Of a stretch of 64,000 nt of DNA, positions 39,965-59,500 are shown in pieces (within the stretch, counting starts at the first letter, position 1; every line of letters starts with the position of its first letter). Under the pieces are notes generated by a model. It saw only the letters and a list, made by a program, of their open reading frames with translations, was not told the origin of the DNA and searched no databases. A program made the translations under genes and the position numbers. Origin of the DNA: Brachynemurus nebulosus (Eukaryota > Arthropoda > Insecta > Neuroptera > Myrmeleontidae); the NCBI GenBank assembly GCA_035578155.1, contig JAPWDM010000023.1, positions 1,550,001 through 1,614,000 of the forward strand, read 5' to 3'.

Positions 39965-41082
39965 TTATGCTTTGCATACATATCTACACAGAAGACCAGA
40001 AACAATATTTTATCTCTACCTACTGTGTCAGCTGTCGCCGGCAAATGACATGACACCGGTACCTCTACCAAGCAATTATGATACATACAACCAAAACATA
40101 TCATTGTATCTACACAAACATGCGAATGCATTAGTGTAATATGGTGCGCACCTTGCATATATAACAACAAATAAATTTATTATTTTATTTTAAGAAAGAT
40201 ATCCCTTATTTTGAGAATTTTTTTATTCAATAGATATTTTAAACTTAGACACACTTCATATCTTTTTCTGTTTGAACTTCACGAGTTGATTAAAAAAAAA
40301 ATTACATAAGAACAGTGTGACGAACAGTAATAGAATAAATTAGAAGCGGTGTAAATTGCAACTCATTGCAACTTACGAACAATAGATTTTTATATACCTC
40401 ATTTCAAATACAATTGATCATGAGTTATCGTTAAAAAATTAAATACTTCTTATATTCGAAACAAATCGATCTTCTTTTCTAAAAACAAACTGCAAATTTA
40501 AAACTTACGTTAATGCAATAATGAAAGAGATAAAACCAAGAAAACGGAAATTATTTAAATTCAAAGTGATGAAGCATGGTTAAATTTAAGTGAAATGGAC
40601 CATATATAGACTGCTTCTATAATTTTCTGTGCATATATACATACATATATCTGTTTAGACCACGTAGGTGACGTAAGTACTATGACAACAACCACCAACA
40701 ATTCAGGTGTACCCGTTCACTGCTTCTGAACGAGTGATCACCTTAAAGCTGTGACAAGGTCTCAAATGACCTAGTACGAACTACACAATTTTGTTTTTAA
40801 ATTCAATCTATATGATCTGTGATTAAAACTGAACCGATGGACACTTTCTTTCGATCAAAAAATATCATGTCACAATGGCATTTAACCATAAATAAAAGAT
40901 CGTCACAGTAATGGCGGTTCTATTTAAATCCAAACAGAATGTTTTCGTTGCGTGTAATAAATTCAGCAAAATAGTAAGGAATTTCAAATAAACAGCATAT
41001 TATTAATTTTTATGCATGTTTTTTATTTTACAAAATATCTAACAATCAAAAAAATGTAAGTATAATTAAAACAAAACTATTT
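39965..41082. other. Intergenic, between ASH2 and BolA
   Basis: No gene recognised. The two flanking genes converge here. Short open frames at 39957-40139 and 39814-40170 have no recognisable product and overlap the MITE. Confidence 0.45.
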
Positions 41083-41571
41083 TCATTTTCCAAATCCCCC
41101 ACGACACGTAGGACTCGATTCGACGATTTTTTCACTATTTTCCCATTGTTCTGGTGTTTTCGCTACTATTGATAAAGCATGTATATTACTTGCTAATTCA
41201 TCTTTTAATAATTCATTAACTAAACGGTGTCTCTAAAGAAAAACAATTATTAATATTACTTATTAAATTGCAGATATGCATTGAGTCCAATAAAATCACG
41301 GAGGATAAAATAATACCTGTATTAAAGGTACATTTTCAAATTTACTTGAAACTACGACTACTTTAAAATGTGTTTCGGCATTTTTTGGTACATTATGCAT
41401 ATAAGATTCATTAATAATTTCTAAATGTGAAGCATTTAAACCATTTAATAACTTTTTTCGAATTAACGTTTCAATTGGTTTTTCCTCAGTTGTCATTGTT
41501 CTAATAAAACTAGATAAAATATATTTTTCAAAAGAGTATTTTATAAAAGATGATCTGGGTACTGAATACAT
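41083..41571 (-). CDS. BolA1-like protein (mitochondrial iron-sulfur factor family)
   Basis: Two exons on the minus strand, 41317-41571 and 41083-41232, joined GTATTA/CTTTAG in phase 0, giving 134 residues. The first 25 residues (MYSVPRSSFIKYSFEKYILS) are basic and hydroxylated with few acidic residues, as in a mitochondrial targeting peptide. The BolA fold follows: IETLIRKKLLNGLNASHLEI, then SYMHNVPKNAETHFKVVVVS, FENVPLIQRHRLVNELLKDE and the IHALSIVAKTPEQW strand. The HRLV region carries the conserved His used by BolA proteins to bind a shared [2Fe-2S] cluster with monothiol glutaredoxin (family knowledge). The tail CRGGFGK resembles the C-rich tail of BOLA1 orthologues, so BOLA1 fits better than BOLA3. 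An internal ATG at MTTEEKP could give a non-mitochondrial form. Confidence 0.92.
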
Positions 41572-41793
41572 TCAAAAAATTATATTTTGATAATTCACAA
41601 AATGGTAAACTTCGTAAACTATGTAAAGTTTACAATTTAGATTAGAATTTTGATACAATTTTTTGACATTTGACCGCGCAGTGTTTTTCGTCTTTTTGCT
41701 CCTGATCTGAATTTCAGAATTAAAAAAAAATTGTAGGGTTGGTTCGTTACTTCCTGGAATGTATCTAGGGAATTTTGGGCACGGATGTAACAC

Positions 41794-42107
41794 TGCTGGC
41801 GTTCCAGACGAAAATTTTGTTAGCCTAACGTTAGCTAACGGAGCTTTCATCGTTACAAACCAGAGGGCACGCATTCAAAAAATTAATATAAATTATATAT
41901 TAAACAACAATTTCTATGTAACATGGTGACTGATTATTTTTATTCCATAATTTTTAAATGTTGCTGTACTTCAGAAATTAAGTATTTATACCGTGAAAAA
42001 ATATTTAACGTGCACTAATTTTTGAATTAGAGCCCTCTGGTTTGTAACAGTGAAGGCTCCGTTAGCTAACGTTAGGCTAACAAAATTTTCGGCTGGAACG
42101 CCAGCAC
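41794..42107. repeat. Inverted repeat upstream of the BolA gene
   Basis: The arms 41794-41883 and 42017-42107 are reverse complements with few mismatches: CACTGCTGGCGTTCCAG, AAAATTTTGTTAGCC, TAACGTTAGCTAACGGAGC, AACCAGAGGGC. The spacer is about 133 bp of AT-rich sequence. This may be a MITE or a duplicated promoter or 5' UTR piece. Confidence 0.8.
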
Positions 42108-43160
42108 TGCTTGTTAAAATTTGTTTTTTAGTATTCCATACAAAAATTAACAAAACAACACATCGGATTTATGACATTACTTCAGTACAGTGTTACCAAC
42201 TTGAGGGATTTATCCCGATTCACGGGTTTTTTTGAGGTTTCGTGGGATGGAGGGATAAATGGTCTAATTTGTGGGATGTTTTATATAATATGGTCTAGTC
42301 TAACTTATCCTTAACAAAGAATAAATATATTTTTTTGTTACAATAAACCATTAACAATTATTTACAATCTTTTATTTTGAAGAATTCATTTTAAGATGCA
42401 GAGGCGGTACAAATGTGTTTGTAGTCTTTTGGGGTCTTATACCACTTAAGGCTGTATACCTGAAACGAAAATTCCAACTTTTTCCATTGAGTTTGAAATA
42501 TGTTAAACAATAGACGATTCTGCATTGAAATAATTAATGTTAATATTCTCATTTGTCGTATGTTGTTTGAAACAGAAGTAGCTCAGCTACGAATAAATTT
42601 GTAAAATTGATCATATTTTATCCAACTTTCATGAGAAAAAAAATAGTTTTATGAACCTTATACTTTGTATTATTTTTTAATGAAAAAAAAAAAACGGATC
42701 CACCGGCCTTCTTTTTCGTAAAAATTAAAAAATTAGAAGCCAGAACCAGGCGGTTTTGACACTATTTTAAAAAATTGTGCTCGCCATTTTCGACAAGAAA
42801 GGTGGTACAACATATAATGAATGTTTTCCATTTAAGAAACACAGACGACAGTACATTTTTTTTTTTTTGCACAAAAAACTAATTTTTTTTAAATTTTAAC
42901 CTTTTAAATGCTTTTAGATGCAATTAAAAGATTAGTTTTGCAATAAAATTTAAAAAAAAAAGTTTTTTTGTGAAAAAAAAGAAAATGCATTGTGTCACAC
43001 AGTGTTTTCTAAATGGAACATACTCTACACGTCAACTGTCAGATAATAATTCCAATAGGTGCTAAATCCAACATCAACCATAGGCAAATTGAATCTTTAT
43101 TTTATAGAAAGTACACATCTTAATTCATAAAATAAGTGTTTCTAGTAATAATTTGACATT
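42108..43160. other. Intergenic with one hairpin element
   Basis: No gene recognised. At about 42828-43026 two imperfect inverted arms (AAGAAACACAGACGACAGTA-like and its diverged complement, with CAAAAAACTAATTTTTTTTA) suggest a decayed MITE. Confidence 0.45.
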
Positions 43161-43325
43161 ATGATTGATTTTCAAAAAATTTTAGATGTTGTACTCGATT
43201 TGACTGGATACACATCCTTAAAAAATAATCTAGCACCAATTTATGAAATTGGTCAAAAAGGAACAGACCTACTGTTAAAAACAATACAAGAATTACAAGG
43301 TTGTGTTATTAAGGTTATGTGTTAA
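43161..43325 (+). CDS. Candidate small open frame or first exon, unknown product
   Basis: A 54-codon frame begins MIDFQKILDVVLDLTGYTSL, continues NNLAPIYEIGQKGTDLLLKT and IQELQG, and ends at TAA. Its composition (Asp, Glu, Leu, Ile, Gly balanced, no Lys/Asn/Phe excess) is unlike the surrounding AT-rich noise and looks like real coding sequence. I do not recognise a family. It may be a small protein or the first exon of a gene if one of the GT dinucleotides after CAAG is used as a donor. It lies 200 bp upstream of the CDC5L start on the same strand. Confidence 0.35.
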   Translation: MIDFQKILDVVLDLTGYTSLKNNLAPIYEIGQKGTDLLLKTIQELQGCVIKVMC

Positions 43326-43525
43326 TTTGTGTTCGTTTTATTGGTTTTTGACGGTTTTTGACTCAAAACTGTCAAATTATCAATTCTATCGAAACTGCAC
43401 AATTCAGTTAAATTAAAATTCATTTAATTATTTACAAACATGTGTTACTAAAATTTGTAAATAAAAAATTAGTGAATATTGTTTGTTGAATTGTTATATC
43501 GCAGTGAATTAAAAAAAAATTCAAG

Positions 43526-50432
<6,907 letters not shown>

Positions 50433-50544
50433 TTGATCTTTTGTATCGAAAATATAATTTAATAAATAATCGTATATATAAAAAATATAATAAAAATCTA
50501 AAACTATTAAAAAAACTTTTGAACAATTAAATATCAACATTATT

Positions 50545-53500
50545 TTACATTTCAGTCTCTTTCAGTTCTCCCCAGGAAAATCCGTAACGCACTTTTACTG
50601 GGAATGGAACTGATAGATTGACGGCATTTTCCATACCATTTTTAATAATTAAAATTACTGACTCAAGTTCGGACATACTAGTTTCGTATAATAATTCGTC
50701 ATGTAAATGCAAAACTAAATTTGAAATGTCCTTAACATTTTGTTTATATCGATTTCGTAATTCTCGATCTATATGAATCATTGCCGTTTTTACAATATCG
50801 GCTGCCGATCCTTGAATTGTTGTATTAACCGCTTGCCTTTCAGCTTGACCTACAAATAATAATTTTATGAAACGAAATTTTTCCTTGGACGTTTTTTATT
50901 AAAAGCTTTTATTTAACTTGCTATGTTAGTATGTTGGTTTAGATCAAATGTTGGAAACAAAATTTAGACAAGTTCTAATTGAGCTAGAGGTTTCAAATTT
51001 TGCATACGTTTCTAACCTTGATGACAATACAATATTGTATAATTAGTTTTTCCCTAAATTGCCCCAAACCAAAATTGTTGATTTTTAGTCCTATTCAACT
51101 TTTTGACATTTCGAATTGTCAAATATTGTTCATTGATTTTACATTGCAATTTTTTGTTTCCATAGTTATGTCTGATTAGGGTAAATTAACCGATTAAAAT
51201 ATAGGTAAAAAAATTACTTCATTTTTTTTTTTTTTAAATTAATTGTAATCAGACTAAAGTGTAGAAAATAAAATAAAGTAAAAAAAAATTTTTTTAAGAA
51301 AAAGCTTTTATTTAAAAATGGGCTAAAAAAAATGAAATAACTACTGAGTGAAGTTTGAAGCAATATGCAACATAATTTATAAAAGCTTGAGGCGTTTAAT
51401 CAAGTTTGGTAAGTACTGAAAAGTAAAATAGCTACACTTATATCCAAAACAGAAATAATTAATGATAACGCCTCAAGCTTTTATAAATTATGTTGCATAT
51501 TGCTTCAAACTTCACTCAGTAGTTATTTCATTTTTTAGCCCATTTTTAAATAAAAACTTTTTCTTAAAAAATATTTTTTTTACTTTATTTTATTTATTAA
51601 CATACATACCTCGTAACGAATTTGATTTATTATTAATATTTTCCAAATATCTTCTACGACCATACAAAGTTTCAACATAACCTCGCTCTTTACATTTTTC
51701 TATTGTTTTCTGTATAAATTCACGAATTTTTGGATATGTGTTTTTGAACGATTCAATAAATTCGGATGCTTCAAATTCATCCATTTCTAATTGTTCGGCC
51801 AATGTTTTTGAACCCATTCCATATATAATACCATAGCATAATTGTTTCACTCTTTGTCGAAGTGTATCGTCAACCTGAAAAAATAAATTATTTATTTGTT
51901 TCATAGAAAATCATCCAAAAATACAGTAGCCTCTCATTAACTTTTCGTAAAAGTTGTATCCCCTCTATAAATTCCTAGCCCTAGTGTCAATTAATTATTA
52001 TGCACATATTAAGTGGTGGCACTCAAGAATTTTCCACTCTTACAACCCTTTGAGTAGAAAGTTATTGAGAGGCTAATGTTTACAGAGTGATTTTACGTAG
52101 GATGCGCCAAAAGTTCTCGGCCTAAGTATTAAAAAGTACAGAGAGAACAGTGAAAAGAATTTATTTTTCTATATAACCGCCCTCTATTTCAATACACTTA
52201 TTATATAAGGTGGGATAAGCATCTCTATGCCTTTATAATAATAAGCAAATTCTTCGTAGCGATTCTACAAGAGCGATGTTTTCGAAAGTGATCGAATCTG
52301 CCGGACGTCCAGAACGATCATCGTCGTTGAGGGACTCGTACCGCAAACGAAACCTTTGGCACGGCTTTACCGTATACACCATCCAATCTGTCCTTAATTT
52401 CTTCTGGAGTTTGTCCTTCTTTTGTCAGAAATTTTATGACTACACGATATTCAATTTTTGAAACGGTTGACATATTGAGTTTACACTTTTACAACAGAAT
52501 AAATAAAACACATGTAAACTCGTCCACTGCGTTTATAATTACTAGAGACTTAATACTTTCTGTGAGTATAAATTACGTCACCCTTAACCCTAGAATCATA
52601 CGTACTCGTCAAAACGACGAACGAACTTCTCTACCTACTCTAATACTACAACTTGTCGTTGCCTGCTTGCTGTGAAACCTGTTATCTAATTTATTTGTTA
52701 TTATAACACATAAGATGTATAAATTTTGTTTATACCTATTGTCGTTTTTTTTTTTATACTGAAATAGTGTGCGTCAAAAGGACGACGATGTATGATTAAC
52801 CGATGTTTTTTTTAAAGATTTTGTACTCCACAGATAAAAGTTTTCCTAATTTTTCTAAAATTTATTAACCTCTTTAGCGGATTGTCAATTTATTTTAAAC
52901 TGACAAAAAAAATACCATCCAAGTTAACCACCTTCTAGATAACTATGTTAAAAAGGTTTGATTCTAGGATAAATAAAGCTCTCTATAATGTATTCTTTTT
53001 CTTATTTAAATAGGTGGCAGCACAAACAGTTACCGACATGAGAACGAGTGTCACTCGTCGTGTCCGCTAGTTGTTAGAATTACGGACCCGAGTGAGACTC
53101 GGGGTATCCGCTAAAGTGGTTAAAGATATGGATGTTACAATTAATTTATTCAATGATTATGATAATGTGAAAGACGATTACAGCTGTTTGACTTATAGAG
53201 ACGACATAATACTGAAATTTTAATATATTGAATCGAAAACTAAAGAATGTGTTTCGAATGACGTAGTAAAAGATTAACAATTTATTTTGTGGAAAATATT
53301 TTAATTTTTATTATTTTTTGAGATCTTATTCGAAAAATTACTAACAAATTTTAGAAAATTTACAAATGTGCCTAATGGCGAAATAACTACATATCTATAG
53401 GAATATTTATGACTGAGAAATTTCACATTCTGTAAAGTCACACATGTCCACTGACTCATAATAGTTCATAAATTAATTATTTGAATGACATGTTTTATGA

Positions 53501-56500
53501 TACAATTGATGTATTTATCTATTTTTTAATTTTTATAATGAAAATATGCTTTGATAAAAAGATTAAAAAAATTAATAAATATTTATATTAAGAAATTTTT
53601 CCAAATCCATTTTTTTTAAATATTTTGTTCGTTTTTGTAGTATTGTTATGTAAAAAAAATGTTTTTTGCAAATAAACTCTAAAACTCCCTGTAAAAAGTC
53701 CATTCGTCAAAATGACGCCGATGTATGATTAACTTGACTCGTAAACCAACGTATGATTCTAGGGTTAAATAAGTTTAATCATGTTAGGCCGAGAACTTTT
53801 GGCGCTCTCCACGTAAATTGTCTCAGATTGAGAAACATTTTATTTACTTCAGTAACGGGAATCTTATTCCACTTTGCAGCAATCGATCGAAAAATATCTT
53901 CAGTAGATCTCATAATATTACACAAAATATCGTCCTGTGACAAATGAGCTAATAAACGTAACTCCAGTTGACAATAATCAGCAGAAATTAATACAAATCC
54001 AGACTTGGGTACAAAAGCGCTACGTATACTTAAATTTGTCGAATTATTGTTGATAGTAACAAGAAAATTTCTAGGAACATTTTGCAAATTTGGCTCGTAC
54101 ATTGAAATACGACCTGTGGCATTAAAACAATCGCTACACCCGTAAACTCTAGAGGATTCAACTAAACGTAATATTGGAAATAATATTTTCGTAAGTGTTG
54201 AATTTAGTTTTCGCCAAAGAACGATTAATGGAGCAAGTGGATTTTCTAATTTTTCTAATACTTCTTTACTAGTACTTCCTTTTTTCGTCCCAGTTATTTT
54301 TAATACCTGTTTAGAAAAGAATAACAATAAATTAGCTGTGAATGAAGAATCGAATAGTAATAGGCGAGCTGACAAGTTTTTAAGAAATATTTCAAACTAT
54401 TTAATGTTTCATTTTCAAAAGCAGCGCTAAAACGGTCTGTTCACACCACAGACCAATGAACATTATTATATTATACTATTAGACAAAGCGTAAAGCCAGT
54501 TTCTAAGCATTTTTCTTGAAGCAGGTAACAGGGTGAGATGGGTGAAATTTAATGAAATAATATCATGTCAATTTTTGAGCAAATGCGACTATAATTATTG
54601 CAGGACATAATTTGTATACGTATGTATTTTGAAAATAAAGCGAATACCACTTTTTTTCTATCAAAATTTTGCAATTTCTTCTCAAAAAAGTAAAATTTTA
54701 TTATCAATATTAAATTTTTACAATAATTACTTGAAAACGTTACTACGGATACAATCCATTACTATATTACAGAATACTATTAAAGATCGGAACTTGGTCG
54801 TAACTGGTTGCCTCAATTAGGCTGCGGTTACACTGGATATGAATTCGTACGAAAAATGATTCGTACGAGCTCGTACGAAATTCATTCGTACGACTGTGTG
54901 GTTACATTGGATACGGAATCGTAATACGAATTCGTATTTAAATTTAAACTGAAAACCGTTAATACATATTGCATGATATCTATCAAACAATGGATTCAGC
55001 TACCGAATCTTATTTATTAGAAACACCGTTTTCAAAATTTCTAATTATAGAAAACAAACAATTCTGGGTAAACGATTATTTATTATTCATGTAGAGCAAA
55101 AAAGCTGAGTTCTGGAATTGCTTTGAAGAAATTTTTCAAGACAAATAGAAATTTTTAGAGTATTTGAACAAGTCACATTCAGTTATATTTTAAAATCTAC
55201 TGAATTTTAGCTTCAATATTTAGTTAATTAATTTTTCATTACACATACTTAAAATGTTTTTATTAGGTTAGGTTAGTTTTATTATATCGTAATATATTTA
55301 AATAAAAAATTATCTAAACATTTCCTCTGCCACCTCATTCCACAATTTTTTATTTAACTTTCTATTATGATAATATTTAGGTTTTTAATCCCTTAAAGAC
55401 CGCCTTTGTTCAACAAAAATAATTATTTTTTCTAAATCCATCATTTTTTTCGTACGAATTCGCATCAAAAAACAAAATATTTTGGTCGTATCAAAAAAGT
55501 CGTACGAAAGAGTCGTAAGCAGTGTAACCACGCATGTCTAAATGTATGCATTTGTTTAATTCGTATTAACTTGGATAAACTCGTACGAATGAATTTTTGG
55601 ATGAATTCGTATCCAGTGTAACCGCTACCTTACACATTTATACCATTTATATAATTATTAGTCTATATAATATGTTCACTGGTCTATGGTTCACACACAC
55701 CGTTCACAGAAATGACAATATGGCAGCCATTTTTCCTACCACATTTAATTTTCAAAACAAATTTTCTATTTTTCTGTGAATTGAAACTTAATTTTTATTT
55801 TTTTTATCTTAAATTATAATATATCTTATGTAACCATTCTAATTTCTAATGAAAAACGCAACAATGATTTATCACTTCACACACACACATCAGATTTTGA
55901 CAAGTCGGTACCAGATCATTATGACAACTTTAATCATTATGTTAAAGTGATATTACTCATAATATGACTGACTTTTGTCAACTCGCTTATTGGAAAATAT
56001 TATATACTTTAGCAACTTCTGACGGCGATGACAATGAAAAACGTTTTCCAACTAAACAATAACAACGCGTTTCAATATCCGCCATTTTTTCTTGAACAAA
56101 ACTCAATATATTTTCCAATTTCCTAGTAGCTACTCCAAAACCAATTATTTCCATTCGCGACAAACACATCAAACTTCCCATTTCAGTTTCTACAAATAAT
56201 TTCAAATCTATATCAAAAATTACAAAATTTAAAATATTATTTTACCGATTGTTTTCGCCATATTCCAATTTTCTTTAAGTATTTTCTTCTGTTGAGCTTC
56301 AGTTATATACCAGACAACTAGTGCTTCCACGGCTGATCTCAAACGACTTGGCGTAGGACTATTTATATTTCTTGACCAACTTTCTTGACATCGACTTTTG
56401 CCCACAGTTTTTGCAAGTGTCGTTAAATCTGGCGTGTATGTTACAATCATCGAATGTAAACTTTTCTCTTTCGCTTCCGGTTCAAAGAGCCAATCAACAA

Positions 56501-59500
56501 TTTTCGGATCGAAAAATTTACAATTAAAATCAATACTGCAACATCGGGCGAGAAGTTTCAGTTGTTCTTTACAATCAAATTGTCGAATTGTTAAATTGGT
56601 TTTGGTGAAAATTTTTTCGAGGAATTCGAGAATGTATTCGTTTAATTCGAGATTTTCAGTGAGTGAAAAAAAGTAAACAATATTTTTCTCTTTAAATACA
56701 GAAAATCCAACTATTTGATATTCTTTATAGAAGAATTTTTTCGATTTTGTGTTCTCTTTTCGAATATTTCCACTCTTGTATCGCATCATTTTCTCTCCAA
56801 TTTCTCGTTTTTCCTCATTAAATTTTTCACAAGCTATGGTAACGGATAATATATTTGAATTTAACAGTGTATCAGTGACGGAATTAAATAGTTCTTGATT
56901 TTCACAAACGTCGATAATTTTCACGTTGGTAAAGTTAAGTTTTTTGCTGCGCGTACGAATTGTCTCAATTTTATCTTTTTTCGCCGCAACAGGCGATATC
57001 AATTTTAAATTACGTTTACTCGTTTTATTCGTGTTTCTCGAATGGGGGGAGTCTGTAACGATTTTTTTACTTCTGATTTTTCTAATTGAATCAATTCTAG
57101 AAGTGAATTTTTTTGTACGTTCTAAAAATTTCGACGTTAGTTGAGGTGTCCTTAACGATTCATCGTTTGAATTTAAAACAATATCATCGTCATCTTTTTC
57201 GAGATTACTGATACTGGCGCTGTCCTTCCGATTTTGCGTGGTAAAACTTGAAGCAAATTCTTTTTTCACATCCGAATTTACCAAGTCTAAATTTTCCGTT
57301 TGGTTATTACTGGACGGAATATTAAAACTTGATGTAAATGCTTTTTCTAATTCCGAATTGATAAAATTGGGATTTTTAAACGAATCCGTATCACCTTTCT
57401 TAGACTGTTCTAAGTTGTTATCTAAAACGTCTCGTAAGTTTGTGTCGATGAATAAACTATCCTCAAATAAACTCCCGCTAACGTTTGTGTTATTAAAACT
57501 TAAATTATTTTGACAATCAATTTTGTCGACGGCATTACTTATCAGTTCTGAAAGCTGATCGCCATTGAAAGACGACCAACTGTAATTTTTTGGAGTATTA
57601 TCCTTGACTGAACTTGTTGATATATTTGGGGATAAAAAATGTTTTGGATTAATATTATTTTCAAAAGTGTTTTTCGAAAATAAATCTTCTGAGCCTGTGA
57701 TATTTTTACTTTGTTGATTGACTTGTTGTTCCTTTGGTTGGCTAGTAGAAATATTTTTTTCAGAAGTTTTTACTTCTTCTAGAATATTTGGTTCTTCTGT
57801 GATCGAAATTTCGCTATTAATAACACTATCGCTTTCCATATTTACTGTATCATTTTCAATTCTATACGTTAATCTATTATTAAAGGAATTTCCCGTCAAA
57901 GATTCTAAGGTTATATACAATTGATCAACAACTGGGTTAGTTTCTGTACACTCTGTATATTCTGAATCATCCGTTCTAGTAGTATCGTCTTGGCTATCTT
58001 CTGTTTGATTGTCCCATTTAGCTTCGACTAAACCGACTTCATATTTCAAAAAGTTTTGTGCTTCCCTTATCAACAATTCAGCGGCTTCACGTTCCGTTAA
58101 ACCTTGCTTACCGCTTATCCAAATTCGTTTCACTTTTTCTGGTTCAATATTTTGCTCATCTTTATTGTTACGTTCACTGTGAAAGGGTACAGCTTTGTGT
58201 AACGCGTTTTCCAGCACATGTATATCGGTTGACGCTAAACTGACAACCGTTTCGATGCCAGCGTTGAACAATGCACGGGCTCGAATACCATTTATAGACG
58301 GTAAACGCATCAAATCTAACAATTCACGATTAACGCCGAACTGTAAACGATCCTGAAATTGCGCGACCAGGAGTTCGATATTACTCCAACCCAACTGATG
58401 ACTAAAAGCTGTTACCATACCGGCGAAAGTTGATGCCGATTGTTGTAACGATTGTAATAACCCACGGTTGCATTTATATTTTTCAGCCACTTCTCCAAGT
58501 GGTACTTCATCTACAAGTTCACGCAAGGCCAATGCCGTATAAAAGCGTCGATGTATCTGTAAGGTATGGATATTTTTTGATTTGTCTAACCTGCCAGACA
58601 TTGCGCGAGCAATATAACTCTCACTAACTCCAACCAATTCGGCAATTCGACGATCACACGCTGGTAGCTGTTCCCACAGAGAATAAAAATTCATCCAGTC
58701 CATATTACCCCATTGTTGACATGCGCTGTATGGCGTAACTAAATAAATAATGTGTAATTCCGATTCCAACACGAAACATTGCCGAGCACGGTCTAATTCA
58801 GCTAACAATGTTAAACCTTCTTCGGGTGGTAAAGATGAAGACAGGCATGCCTTAGCCAAAGACGTGGCCATATAACACATCTGATCGTTTGAATCCTTTT
58901 GCAATTTAATGAATTCATTTCGACGTAAAAAATCGACAGTGTCAGCAATTGGATTATCAACTTCATCAATTTCATCCGAATAAGCCAACAGAGTACATTC
59001 AGTGAACAATTTCACATCGGCTGGACTATTTGCCACGCCACTAGCAATCACTTCTAGTATGGCACGTTTTAACCTGCCCGATAATTCTAAACAACTTGCA
59101 ACTGGCTCCAAGTCAGCGGAAAGTAATTTTTGAGCGGCGTATTTTTCATTTTTTTTACATATTAAAATACTTTCCCCGGCAACATCTTTACCCATACGGC
59201 CGGCACGTCCGATCATCTGTCTATATGTGGAAACATCAATAGGTTGACCGGCAAACATTGGCGATCTAATAATAACTCTTCGTGCCGGTAAATTAACACC
59301 GGAAGATAAAGTTGATGTGGCAACTAAAACTCGTAAAGCGCCTCTACGAAATGCACCTTCAATAATATCACGTTCATCCATTGTAAGACCTGTAGCCAAA
59401 AAAAAAGTTATATTTTAAAAAATGTTTGAAAATCTACAACCAAATTTCATTAAAATTTAGAATAAACTAATTTTCACTCGTCGTATGTGACATTACACCA

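Noticed and set aside
41572..41874. 100-codon frame directly upstream of BolA (MRALWFVTMKAPLANVRLTK)
   Set aside because: It is one arm of an inverted repeat whose other arm gives the same peptide in the opposite direction; no splice link to BolA that I can support.
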